A DNA stretch of 64,000 bases from Alternaria dauci (Eukaryota > Ascomycota > Dothideomycetes > Pleosporales > Pleosporaceae), in NCBI RefSeq assembly GCF_042100115.1, contig NC_091277.1, positions 2,480,001-2,544,000 on the forward strand, in the 5' to 3' direction. Position 1 is the stretch's first letter, and every line of letters begins with the position of its first letter. Of the stretch, positions 31,830 through 44,727 are shown one piece after another. The translations under genes were made by a program, and so were the position numbers. The notes under the pieces are model-generated. The model was not told the origin of the DNA. It was given only the letters and a program-made list of their open reading frames with translations, and made no database searches.

Positions 31830-33698
31830 TTAATAATTGTCAAAATACTGATCCATGTAATCCGAACGAGTGTAGTAGCCACTGTGTGTATCACCGGTCT
31901 TCACCCCAACATAAGACACCTCCTCAGGCGCCCAACACGCCTCCAGCGCTCCTCCATCAAGCACAACCTCAATAACGTCCTTGCCCAAAAACGTAATCCT
32001 AGCGTCATAGGTCGTGTCACTCATAACCATCGCACCAATCGGCTGCCGATCCGCATACTTTGGAATCCAATTCAACCTCATCGTCATCCCTTCCTCCGGC
32101 TGATCCATAAGATCACACTCCACGCCCACAGCCTCATTCGGATCTTCTGGGTATAGTTTCAGTGCGCCGGGGAATATATCGATAGTGCCTACGTTCCAGC
32201 CGTCCATCCTGTCCATGGCTTCCTCGCGGTCCGTGTTTTCGACGTAGGCGTCGAGGTAATCGGTCGAGTACATGGCGTAGGTGCCGGTGATGTCGTAGAG
32301 GCAGATTTTTTTGCCGCGCTGCAGGCGCCGGTGAAGGGCGCGGGCGTAGCGGAAGTGGCGCGCGTTTTCGCGTGGGTAGTATTTGACGTTTGCGCGGTAG
32401 TTTTTTTCGTCTTCGTCTTCGTCATCGTCGTCGTCGTCGTCTTCGTCTTCGTCTTCGTCTTCGTCATCGTCCTCCTCCTCCTCTGAGTCTGATATGTCTT
32501 CGGGGTTGATGACGTCGTTGTCGTTGTCGTTCTCTGATTCTTCTTCTGAATCATCTTCTTCTTGCGACTCATCCTCCTCTTCCGACCCATCCTCACTCCC
32601 GCTATCATCCTCCTCGCTCACGCTAGTATCACTCTCGTTAAACTCTCCAGAGTCAGAAGTCGGAACGCCATGAGACTCATGAAATCCCCCACCGCCATCG
32701 TAATACTCAATATCACCATACACCCCGCAAGCTTCCAGGTACGACCTCATTCCCCGGCCATAGCCCGGGTGTAGATGCCCAGTATACTTGCAATCCTGCC
32801 ATTCCATACTCTCTTTCTCAGCTTCACGCTTCACAGCTTGCCCGTCCTTGACATGTATACCAGCAAACCAGACGTCGTACATCCAAAGCTCCAGGAAGCC
32901 GTTGCTGAGAAAGCTGATCTTGATAGAGAAGTCACTTTCGTCCCCATCGTCATACATACGCAGTGTTTCCGGCGTCGTTGACGCATACTTTGGTTTGTTG
33001 AAGTGGTGTGGTGAGCCGTCGCTGACTGCTTCTTCAATCCTTAGCTCCATGCCCATGTCGCCGGCATATGGAGCGTCAGTCTCTTCGATAAGGTGCTTGC
33101 CGAACTGAATGGTTCCAACACCCGAGCTCCAGTCGCTTTCCTCAGGGTCTCGGCCCCCTTCGTTCACACATTTCCTCAGCCATTCTCCAGAGTACAGATT
33201 CCATGTTCCGCGTATGTCGCCTATTCGGAACTTTTTCCAGGGGTTGCGTTCGAGTTCCTCAGCAGCGGCGAGGACTTTCTGTTCTTCCTTGTCCTGCACT
33301 TCACATGCTTTGTCGAGGAGATCTTCGACGTCTTCTTCTTCGGTTGTTCCTACACCTGAGCTCTCAGCTTCAGTTTCCGTGTCCCATTCCTCTTCGTTAG
33401 CCTCCCAGTTCTTTTGTACGATAAGCTCAGTCTCGCTCTTCTTGGTGTCCTGCTCCTGTTTCTGCTTCTTGCTCCGCAGCCCTTTCCGCTCGTCTCGCTC
33501 TCGTTGCAGCTGCTATGAAAGTTCGAGGTTTCCTTCATCCCACAGATCACCCATACACTCCTGGAACTCTTCGGACGAGTCACGACGACGACGAGGCGTG
33601 TTTGAAATATTTTGATTTAGTATAATAGTACTTTCAACAGCGTCTCTGATAGTGCAAATGTAAGTTTCACATTTCACGAAGCGGGAGGCGTAAGACAT
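31830..33698 (-). CDS. Uncharacterised acidic protein with two related domains; in-frame TAG near the 5' end
   Basis: I do not recognise the family. From 33512 down to 31830 the frame is open (560 codons) but has no early ATG. Upstream the same frame runs to an ATG at 33698, interrupted once by TAG at 33513-33515 between NLELS and QLQRERDERKG. Protein-like sequence continues across this TAG, so either a nonsense change (CAG or TGG to TAG) or an unrecognised intron must be assumed. An intron GTGAAA (33677) to CATAG (33513) would keep phase but is long. Two copies of one ~140-residue domain are visible: GDIRGTWNLYS...SSGVGTIQF and YDITGTYAMYS...GWNVGTIDI, each ending in a beta-rich F(S/L)xx(I/V)E segment. 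A ~100-residue Asp/Glu linker, encoded by a GAC/GAA-type microsatellite (32402-32490), separates them. Confidence 0.6.
32402..32490. repeat. Coding trinucleotide microsatellite (Asp/Glu tract)
   Basis: On the plus strand this reads as TCG/TCT/TCC-type triplets. On the coding minus strand it gives runs such as EEEDDDEDEDEDEDDDDDDDEDED inside the linker of the duplicated-domain protein. It is likely to vary in length between strains. Confidence 0.85.
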
Positions 33699-34277
33699 AA
33701 CGTGTACGTGTTGCTGGTGGAAGACAGGGCGACGCAGCGGCCGGGATGATGCTGAGGGTGTGGTAGAAACGCGAGGAATCGCGTTGACCTACCCCGCTTT
33801 TAGCCAATAGAGCGGTATTATGCTTACTCGTCGTCTATGCTTCACAAAAAATAAACTCATAATATGGGTCAGCGATTCGTCCGCGATATGCTTCGACAGC
33901 TCAGGTACGCAATATCGGAATCACACTCAGGCGCGATGTGACGTCGCTCATATTTCTTGCCAAGGCGCTAACAACCTGAAACACGGCAGCTCGAGACACA
34001 GCGCCGATGCTATTCATTTCTCAGACATGTGCACGAGAGTGTAGAGTTCGCTTTTCGGTCTCGATGGAGGCCTACTGTATTGCGATAATCATTAGGTACA
34101 TACATTTGAACGACTGGCCAGAACGCTGATCTCGAGCTCTGTAGTAACCAAACGCGAACTTGCCATTATGCAATACATCAAGTCGTTATTTCCATAGCAA
34201 GTACCCATCCTTTGTGCTTTGCAAATTTTCGCACATCAAAAGCAATCACAGCGTCCCCCCACTTCCATCCCTTCACT
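33699..34277. other. Intergenic spacer
   Basis: About 580 bp between two minus-strand genes. No coding signal or structured repeat is seen. Confidence 0.4.
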
Positions 34278-35468
34278 TCATGTCGTCATCTCCATCTTCA
34301 ACTTCTCCAGATTCAAGTTTGGCGCCATATTCTTCGCCCACCAAAGCGCAACCCAGCCTCTACTAGCCTCCTTCAGCTTGGCCGCCAGCTCCTGCTCTTG
34401 CTCCTGTTCTTCAGACTCCTGCTTGTATATCTTCTCCATCTCTACGCGCGTCTTACCGCGAAAGCTCGTATCGACAATCTCACTCGTAGTGCCCGAAGAC
34501 CATACACCGGGTACATAGACTTGGGTTTTGCGATGAAACTCAGGCCGCCGGCGGTGGTGCTTAGCAAACGTGTGAGTAGCGTGTGGTAGCACAATTGCGG
34601 TGCGAGAGAGCGGCCGGAAAGGCGATGGGTTGGTGACGTAGAGGTGCTCTGGCGACACAGTCACGGTATTTGATAGGCGAACCCGTTTGCGTGGGGGTGA
34701 TGGCGAGGCGGATGGGCTGTCTGCCATATTGTTGTCGCGAGGTCGCTTCAGGGCCGGTTTGAGCATCGCGGCATTTTGCTGGGGACTCGGCGATGATGTG
34801 GTGAGCGACTGCGCGAGTGCTAGAAGTGGACACTCGGACGGACGTATATTGGGACGCTGTTGCGGTACAGCATACTGAGACCGGCTGGTGGTAGGGATGT
34901 GCGACGATACTGGGAGTGAAGTGACTACTGGCTGATTTGTTCGAGGTGACGCGAGCTCTTCTGGTGTCATCTCCTTCTCGACAACCATCTTGAGCCACAT
35001 CATCAGTAACTGCGCCTCTTTCTTGTCGTCATCGGTCGGCTCTCCTTCTCCAGCACCCTCGACGTATCTCAGACCCGGTACTCTGGTCAGTACAATCTTC
35101 TTCTTGTCCCACACGTCCAACGCCTCTCTCAGCTTCGCCAGATCCTGGACTGGTGTGCTCTTGTCTTCAAGCAAGTCTTGGAACTTCTGTATTGTGTTTG
35201 CCAATGCGATCTTCGCGGTACGCCAGGCTCTTCGCATAGCCTTGTGAGCTGGTGTCGTGTGGCGATCTTCTCCCTTTTGCTGGGACTTGAGCACTCCACC
35301 GCACGCGTCAAACTTTCCTTGTATGGTCTGAACAGCGGCGATTTGTGAAGTTATTGTGCACGTCGGGCACAACAACGGAGATGGTAGCTTTGGTGAAAGG
35401 GTAGTAGCTTTAGCGTGGGTGCAGATCTTCGCGACGTAGAGGGGCGTAGCGCCATCGACTCGTGCCAT
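34278..35468 (-). CDS. Uncharacterised protein with N-terminal CPTC motif
   Basis: A single-exon gene of 396 residues starting MARVDGATPLYVAKICTHAK; the ATG at 35466-35468 is clear. I do not recognise a domain. The N-terminal ~190 residues are helical (KAMRRAWRTAKIALANTIQKFQDLLED, DLAKLREALDVWDKKKIVLTRVPGLRYVE), with a CPTC pair near residue 35 and a Cys near 55 that could bind metal. The middle is low-complexity Ser/Pro with a basic patch (KRPRDNN, PPRKRVRLS) resembling a nuclear localisation signal. The C-terminus has PGVWSSGTTSEIVDTSFRGKTRVEMEKIYKQE followed by a Glu/Gln coiled coil. A lineage-restricted, possibly nuclear protein is the most one can infer. Confidence 0.7.
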   Translation of the reverse strand: MARVDGATPLYVAKICTHAKATTLSPKLPSPLLCPTCTITSQIAAVQTIQGKFDACGGVLKSQQKGEDRHTTPAHKAMRRAWRTAKIALANTIQKFQDLLEDKSTPVQDLAKLREALDVWDKKKIVLTRVPGLRYVEGAGEGEPTDDDKKEAQLLMMWLKMVVEKEMTPEELASPRTNQPVVTSLPVSSHIPTTSRSQYAVPQQRPNIRPSECPLLALAQSLTTSSPSPQQNAAMLKPALKRPRDNNMADSPSASPSPPRKRVRLSNTVTVSPEHLYVTNPSPFRPLSRTAIVLPHATHTFAKHHRRRPEFHRKTQVYVPGVWSSGTTSEIVDTSFRGKTRVEMEKIYKQESEEQEQEQELAAKLKEASRGWVALWWAKNMAPNLNLEKLKMEMTT

Positions 35469-36979
35469 TTTGCGTGGTGTGAGTGGTGAGCGGCAGCGTT
35501 AAGCGGAAGTGTTGCTGCCGTGAGATATTGGTACAACGTTGTGTAGGTTACCGGGGACCGTGCGTAACTGAACTATTGTTCTATCTTGAAGTGGAGACAG
35601 CAAAGTGAAAGAGCGCATGCTGCTGCCTTGTGACGTCGAAATAGAAGCCGAAGCAAACGAAAATTCTGGAGACGCTATCGCAGCCTTCATGGCTTGAAGG
35701 GAGACGTGTCTGCGCTGCAGCATATCTCGGACAATATCTCAAGAGCCTTTGGGAGTGGAATAGGGAGGTACTAGAGGAGGCGACCCTGCTGATAAGCTCC
35801 ATCTTAAACACCGTTCCATTTGCACGCCTCAACTCCATGAAACAGCCGGGAGAAGACCATATGCCGTAGAGGGGTGGTGATCAGTGGCGAAAGAAAAGAA
35901 GCAGAGAGTCACCTAAGAATGATGTCATCAATACAGGAGAGCGCTCTGTTCTATTGACATATGGAGAGGCTTGTCTAGCGAGTCGAATGATGGAAAGTGA
36001 GAAAAAGCGCACGGCCTTTGGTGAAGTTGAGGTACCGAGACGCAGGAAGTCCACCTAGCTTCGGAGCATAGCTGAGTTTCTTCTGTCGATAGGAGAGGTA
36101 CCCGCGATGACCGCCATGTGCTGAAAAGATCAAGAAGTCAACTGACGACGTTCTTGTCGGATCAAGACCTTGCCAGACCTCCCCATGAAGGCTTCGGTAT
36201 GCTGCAGGTGTCTGTCGCTTTCATAGCATTGCACTGCTGAGCATTGGTCGCAGCAGAGAAGTCTGTTACCCCGCTTTGAACCACAACGCGCAGCCTCGAT
36301 TTGCGTATTCGCCAGATGTGATGGATAGGACGTACAGTCAGGTCCGACCCATCTCATAACATAGTTACGCGTCGCTTATTACCGCCCACTCAGATGGGTA
36401 CCTCCAGGCACGCGTAGCGAGCACGTCTCTCACTGATCTCAACAGATGGTATGGCTGCACAGGCCTGTGTCTTCTCTTGCATCACCAAATCTCTGCGAAC
36501 AAGCCAAGTGCTCAGCCGTTGTTCAGGCGATGCAGTCGCTTACCGAAGTCTGTTAACATGATCGACGAGGTGACGCGGACCTGTAGGGCATCCTGAATTT
36601 GGTTGATAATTGCTTTCTTCCGGAAAAATAAAGGTCAGCTTGCGATCGTTTTTCCGGACAATGGAAAATGGGGGATAGGGTTCTTGAGAGTTTTACATGT
36701 AGGAAAGGGGTATCTGGAAGTGATTTTTGTGAGTGTGTTATGACATTGGCCAAGGCCGTGCCCCACGGAGTCCGTGGGCGCGTCACCAGGACAGAGAGCA
36801 CCATCTAGAGTTAACACCAGCATCAACAGTCAACATTTCGCATTGCGTTTCCCCTCACTGCCGTTCGTTTCTTTTTCGCCTTGGAGAGATGTGTTGTAAA
36901 AAGGGCCCGAAGACAAGACAAGACAAGTTGGTGCTTTAGAGCCGGCGCGCACGTATCGTAGCGCCGTCTTAGGGCAATA
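35469..36979. promoter_or_regulatory. 1.5 kb divergent intergenic region upstream of an MFS gene
   Basis: It separates the divergent starts of the CPTC protein and a DHA1-type transporter. The only structured element I see is an inverted repeat with 10-nt arms TCCGGAAAAA (36619-36628) and TTTTTCCGGA (36649-36658), about 320 bp before the transporter ATG. Its CCGG cores would suit a Zn2Cys6 regulator. No gene is supported in the rest. Confidence 0.45.
36619..36658. promoter_or_regulatory. Inverted repeat with CCGG arms, candidate Zn2Cys6 site
   Basis: Two perfect 10-nt arms separated by 20 nt, upstream of the transporter at 36980. Zn2Cys6 regulators bind paired CGG triplets; that this is such a site is inference. 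Confidence 0.35.
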
Positions 36980-38642
36980 ATGGCAGATCATGCCACCGAA
37001 GAGCCACATAAAGACCATGGTACTGTTCCAAGTCTTCATTGTGATGCGGGGACGACATGCGTACAAAAGGATAGTCAGCGGCCTCTGACAACAACAAGGC
37101 CAGACATGGCGAAATTTTCGTGGCTGTCGTTTTTGAGGAATCATGGATCCAAGCCGCCGTTCATGCTCAAGGTCAGAAGTTCAAATGCATTCATCATCGG
37201 GACCGTTTCCTTGGCTGTGTTTACAGTGAGTAGCCGTCCTTACGATAGCTATCGCTCGAAGCTGACAAAAGAAGGACATGTTCCTGTATGGCGTCATCGT
37301 GCCTGTCATACCCTTCGCAATAGGTACGCGTAGCAACGTTGAAGATGCTCGAGTCCAATACTGGGTCTCGGTACTCGTTGCCGTATACGGCGCTGCGCTT
37401 CTTGCATTCTCACCCATTTGCGGGTGGCTTGCGGACCGCGGCTCGTCACGTCGCTCTCCGCTTCTCCTAGGCTTGATTGTCCTCCTAGGAGCTACGATCA
37501 TGCTCAACTTCGGCAACTCGATTGGCCTTTTGATCGTTGGACGGATACTGCAAGGGGCTTCAGCAGCTGTGGTGTGGGTCGTTGGCCTCGCCTTGTTGGC
37601 TGACACAGTACCTCAGGAGCGACTCGCAACAGCTACTGGATGGCTGACCATAGGCGTGTCTCTTGGCATGCTCATATCCCCTATCCTGGGTGGCGTGGTC
37701 TATGACAAGGCCGGCTATGATGCTGTCTTTGGCATGTGCTATGCATTGGTTGGCTTGGACGTGGTCCTCCGGCTGCTGCTGATTGAGAAGAAGGTGGCCG
37801 CGAGATGGGGTACAGGGGCTATCGGCCGCCAGCCTGCCAACGAAAACGCTTACACAGACAAGACTGTAACGCCGGTCATCGCTTCCGCAGCTCATGACCT
37901 TAGCCCAGATGCTAGCAAGACCTCGTTGCAGCGAGAAGTGTCGTTCGTTGAATCACAGCAGAACAGTCCGCCTCCTCGACGTCTACGCGACCGTCTACCA
38001 CCCGTCTTATCGCTCCTGTACTCCCGACGCCTACTCGCCTCACTATTCTGTGCTCTCATTCAGGCCATGCTGCTGACAGCCTTCGACTCGGTTCTTACCA
38101 TCCATGCCGCAAACACATTCAACTGGAACTCAACGGGCGCCGCGCTCTTGTTCCTTCCGATTGTCATTCCAAGCCTCCTCTCGCCGCTATGGGGTTGGCT
38201 GAGCGATACATACGGTGGCCGCTACCTGGTTGTCGTGGGCTTCCTGTGCGGCTGTCCTCCCCTGGTCTGCCTCCGCTTCGTAGATGAGAACACAATGAAA
38301 GACAAGGTGTTGATCTGCGCGTTGCTTGCCGTTACTGGACTGTTTGTAGGCATGACCTTTGCACCAGTCATGGCAGAGATATCGGCTATTGCCGAGGCAA
38401 AAGAACAGAAGATGCTCGCAAGTGGGCGGCCAGGATTCGGCAAGGGTGGTGCATTCGCGCAGGCCTACGCACTATACAACTGCGCATTCGCTGGAGGCTG
38501 CATGGTGGGTCCCTTGCTGGCCGGATTTCTCGTGGAGGACAGTGGATGGGGCACAATGGCCGCGGTGCTGGGGGCGCTGTCTGCCATTACCGCGGTACCA
38601 GGCTTTCTCTGGCTGGGCGGATGGGTGCTAGGCAAGAAATGA
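36980..38642 (+). CDS. MFS transporter, DHA1/VMAT-like drug:H+ antiporter type
   Basis: Exons 36980-37225 and 37275-38642 give 537 residues. A ~55-residue hydrophilic N-terminus (MADHATEEPHKDHG) precedes about twelve hydrophobic segments. MFS signatures visible are motif A in loop 2-3 (GWLADRGSSRRSPLLLG), the related loop 8-9 motif (GWLSDTYGGRYLVVVG) and a TM4-5 motif (GRILQGASAAVVWVVGLALLADT). The central loop of ~80 residues is charged and Ser-rich (SLQREVSFVESQQNSPPPRRLRDRLPP). The pattern matches vesicular-amine-transporter-like DHA1 exporters. Substrate cannot be inferred. The 49-nt intron lies between AVFT and DMFLYGVIVPVIPF, within the first membrane segment. A CCGG inverted repeat lies ~320 bp upstream. 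Confidence 0.92.
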
Positions 38643-40149
38643 TCGCAGTCAATAGAAGAGTCTGTTGGAATATTGACGTCCGTTGGTTGTACTCTGCGTG
38701 TCGTGTGCGCCGTGGTACCACCTGCCTCTGATTCGTCCGCACGTGTCGGCGTTACCCCAGTGTCCCGTAAGCCATCGCCACACCTTGATCGCACCTTCAC
38801 GCCTCGACATCGCATTGCATCACCCCATCGTACTTCCGTCCCATTTCAATAACGCCTCCAATACTGCACAAACTCACCTGAGGATTTGTCACGTCAGACC
38901 CGTTGGCATTCCTGGCAGCAGCTTCTTGCTCATCCCCATTGCTCCTCCCCATGCGATTTACCTCCTAAGCCTGCCGCCCATCTCAACACAACTCCTGTCA
39001 CTTTACCCTGCCGATCTTTGCTACGGGCAATCAAACCCCTTTTGATGTTTATTTCCAGATCCTGCCCCAGCTATGTGGTTGCACCAAAGGGTCCCATTGG
39101 CGTCGGAAATTTGCTGAGAGTCTCTTTTAGCTACGCTACGCCTCTGCTACGTCATGCAACCAGATAAAAACATAGGAGAAACGCGCAGGCCGAACACCGA
39201 CAACGCGCTTGGCGACAGCCTCCCTCCGTCGGCGTCGAATGATGCATGGAAAACTGCAACAGCACTGCCGTCTCCTCCACCATACTACAGGTTGTTGCTA
39301 AATTAGTTTGTGGATCTTCGATCACCTGGTCTATACTACTCATTCTAGCTCCGGTGTTCGTCATAAGCTGCTTGTACGCGGTGTGTAAAACTTTGGTACA
39401 GACTTCGCTCCGGTCGCTCTAAGCTCGTGGCTGATCAATCACGTTGCGCGACCGGACCGGTCTAATCCCATAACGTGTTTCAGAGCCTAGGCGCATATAC
39501 AAGTTCGATTACTGTGCAGATATCCCGTCCTCTCAAGACTTATACGGGAATTCAGAAGGTCACACTTCTGGAGAAAACACCGACGACAAGAACTTTAGGG
39601 CCGCGATGCTCGTTTACGCCGGAATCGGTGCGGGGCGAACACCAGGTCTAAGGCAATATACGTTCGTGTGAACGCGTCACATGCGCCACGACTACATACG
39701 GTGTGCTTAGCAAACGAATCTCCTGACCGGAACGTCATCTACGTAGCATTCTGTCTGTACTTTCAAGGTAAGGTCGGCTTGAGCGGTATCCAATTCGCCT
39801 TCCTGGTTGGGTCGTAGGTCACACACCAGTATACTCCCAAGAAAAGTTGCCAATTTTACCATCACCTCCAAGAAAAATTGCCAATCTCACCGTGCGTATA
39901 TCGCTCAGACCGACCAGGTATATTTGCCAGTCATCCCTTGCTATGGAAGTTGCAACTCACCAGGTTCTGCACTTGCAAGGGGCGCACGCGAACTTCACCC
40001 TTGTTCACCGCGGTTCCTATTCCAGCAGCAATCTGTCTTAAGCGTGGACACACTCTCCATTCGCACCCCTCAACACGTACTTGGTTTCACTGCCTCCACA
40101 TTTTCAAGTTTTACACTCCTACTCTTAGCTTGGTATACTACCCGGCATC
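38643..40149. other. 1.5 kb intergenic region upstream of the GH5 glucanase
   Basis: Open frames here are short and unconvincing. The segment includes the transporter 3'UTR and the glucanase promoter, whose last 250 bp are rich in pyrimidines (CACTCTCC, TCAACACG). Near 39839-39887 a 15-20 bp stretch repeats imperfectly (CCAAGAAAAgTTGCCAAT / TCCAAGAAAAATTGCCAAT). Confidence 0.45.
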
Positions 40150-41756
<1,607 letters not shown>

Positions 41757-42549
41757 AAGCAAAATGGGACGGGGACTTATCTGCCTCCGGGCAACTTGAC
41801 AAAAACGTACATGGGTACGATCCTGAGGAGGCGAGGGGCACATTTATGAGTAACGACTATGCACATTGTTCAATTGGTTGATTAGTTATATGATAAAATA
41901 CTACATCTGCGCATACATGGCGTCAATTTTAAGAACTGAAGTACTGTCGAAAAAGCAAGTAGGGCGAACCACCGGTGAACATGCCATCGTATGATCTCCG
42001 CCAAACGTTGCACTGCTTCCGAACAGTACGACCAGCGACATTCCAGCTGAAAGACTTACCGCCAACGGCCAACGTACCACATTATGCGAATGCGCACCAC
42101 GTAACCGCACCAATCAAGTCAATTTCTCCACCAAAAAACAACGTTGTCGGCCTCAGCTCTTCCCCAGGTTCCCAGCCAAAAGGCACCCCGTGCGACCCAC
42201 AACCAGGAAACCACACACATTCTCCATACCGGCGTCAAAACTACTACCGGAAAGTCTTGGAAGGCATGCAAACGAACTGTTTATTGTGATAAGATCTGCA
42301 AGCCAAGCTTCGTGGCTGAATAGATTGGAGTGCGCAAGGGAGCTCCATTACAGCACAGTGCGGGGAAAAGTCTTGGACGCATCCCATGCCAATACCGCGC
42401 CAAGCGTGTAGTTAGAACAAGGTGTGGTAACACACTACGCCGCCAGCTATGCATTCAAAAGGAAGCGCGCATCCGCTGCTTGCTTGCTTGCACTTTTACG
42501 TCTTGTCACCTATCCCTGCGAGAAGCGCTTGCAAAGAACTTCGCCAAAG
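41757..42549. other. Intergenic region
   Basis: 793 bp between tandem plus-strand genes, containing the glucanase 3'UTR and the promoter of the second transporter. No further feature is recognised. Confidence 0.4.
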
Positions 42550-44229
42550 ATGGATACAAAACAACAGCCTATTGTTGAGCCGACGGACGAGAAGCCTGTG
42601 GCTGTGGCGCACTTGGAAGACAAGAGTGAGCTTGGCCCTGATAAGCATGCTGGCGCGGCGGATTATACCGGCGCGGAGGCCAAGACAGATCCCGAAGAGA
42701 TTGCGCTTGTGCGGAAGATTGACTGGAGACTGATGGTAAGTATTGAGAAGATTAATTGAGACGTGGTAGCTAATGTGAGGGTAGCCGACGCTGTGCGTCA
42801 TGTACTTTTTGAATTACGTCGACCGCAATGCTATCGCGCAAGCTCGTCTGAATGATCTGGAGGAGGACTTGGGCATGACTGGAGTTCAGTTCAACACTTG
42901 CGTTAGCATTCTCTTCGTCGGCTACGTCTTGATGCAAATCCCATCGAGTGAGTAGTTTTGCACCCCACCCCGCTCGAAATTGATAGAAAGCTGACATGTA
43001 CAGATATGCTCATCACCAGGATAAGACCCGGTATCTACATGAGTTCCTGGATGTTCGTCTGGGCCATTGTTTCAGCTTGCACAGCGCTGGTACAGAACTT
43101 TGGTGGACTAGTCGCATGCCGGTTCTTCCTGGGTATCACCGAGGCGCCCTTCTATCCAGGAGCTACGTACATGCTCTCAATCTTCTACACGCGGAAGGAA
43201 GTCGCTACACGTATTGCACTGCTGTACTGCGCGCAGATTCTGGCTACTGGTTTTAGTGGCTTAATTGCTGCAGGCGTATTCCAGCTAGATGGCGCAAGGG
43301 GCCTTGCGGGATGGCGTTGGCTCTTCATCATGTTAGTGCGCCGTTAACAGCTCATTGATGCTTTCAAACTGACTAGTCGATAGTGAAGGAGCGGCGACTG
43401 CGTTAGTGGCGATCTGGGGCTTCTTCATGCTGCCCAACACCCCATTGACTACCAGCTGGTTGAACCCCAGAGAACGCGAACTCGCTCATGCGCGTATGGA
43501 GCGCGACCGAGTGGGCGACTCGACCGAGCCCGTTAGTATGATGGAGGGACTGAGGCAGGCGTGCCGTGACAAGAGGACGTGGCTGTTCTGCCTCATGCAG
43601 AACTTCCATCTCAGTGCTTGCTCGTTCAACTCCTTCTTCCCAACGTAAGTGCACTTCAAACCATACTCCTCCTAGGAATGCTTACTGACGGTGACAACAG
43701 CGTGGTCAAGACCCTCGGCTTCAGCACCACTATTACTCTGGTACTGACATGCCCTCCCTTCCTGCTTGCTGGCGCAGCGGGTATCGCCACAGGCTGGAGT
43801 TCAGGACGCATGCATGAACGTACCTGGCACATCACCGGCGGATTGCTAGTCGCCATTGTCGGATTCGTCATTGCTGCCAGTACATTGAACACTGCCGGCC
43901 GCTATGTCGCGTGCTTCATCTTCCCAATGGGCGCCTACTCCGTCAACTCCGTCATCATCGGTTGGGCATCTTCGACACTCAGCCAAACAAAAGAGAAAAA
44001 GGCTGTAGTCTTGGCAATGACAAACGTCGGAGGTCAAATCGGATACATATACGGGGCATACCTCTGGCCGGAGACCGACAAACCTCGCTACGGAATTGGA
44101 TTTGGCGCTTCTGCTGCATTTGCGCTGTGCTCGATCGCGTGTGCATGGGCGATCCGCATAATGCTCATCAAGGAGAACCAAAGGCTCAAGGCGTCGACGA
44201 ATGAGCGCGTGAACTTGTACGGATACTGA
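42550..44229 (+). CDS. MFS transporter, anion:cation symporter family (allantoate/nicotinate permease type)
   Basis: Five exons (42550-42735, 42785-42947, 43004-43331, 43384-43644, 43701-44229) give 488 residues. A ~60-residue cytosolic N-terminus ends in EEIALVRKIDWRLM. The family signature CVMYFLNYVDRNAIAQARLNDLEEDLGM follows, as in Dal5/Tna1/Tho-type organic-anion and vitamin symporters. FLGITEAPFYPGATYMLSIFYTRKEVATRIALLY and GLAGWRWLFIIEGAATALVA are equally diagnostic. Introns of 49, 56, 52 and 56 nt all restore conserved junctions, for example FII|EGAA. Substrate is not inferable; organic acids, allantoate, nicotinate and thiamine precursors are all known in the family. Confidence 0.94.
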
Positions 44230-44727
44230 TGAGGTGGCTGGTCCACGGGCTGTCGTATGCGTTGGGAGTCGCCTCGTTGGAGCTGTAGAGATAGGCTGTC
44301 GGGGTTCGTGATAGATGGGAGGCCCATGTGCGTTCGACACGAGTAGTCTAGATACACTATCTGATGGGTATCGTATTAGTTAGCAGTACTTGAACTTATC
44401 AGAATAAAAATCTGACCTCTCAAGGATTCCTACCACATCTGATTTAGGCTGCGAATGTGATCGTCTCTGACAACACAGTTCAAAGTACTTTAGATCTGTT
44501 GCGCCTGATGTCTCGTGGATCGGCAATGGTGCATACCATGTGTGACCAGTCTACGTGACGAGACTTGGAAGCCGACGCTATAACGGGAGATTAGAACAGC
44601 AGGTAATATCCGGCAATTAACGATGCCAAGTAACAACAAGATAACGATTAGCTTGTGAGAACTACGACAAGTCGTGTGCCAGCCGTTTACGTTTCCCAAC
44701 CTATACTCGTGATATGGCTCTCAAGTC
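44230..44727. other. Convergent spacer
   Basis: 498 bp between the stops of the symporter and a conserved fungal protein. No gene or repeat is recognised. Confidence 0.4.
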
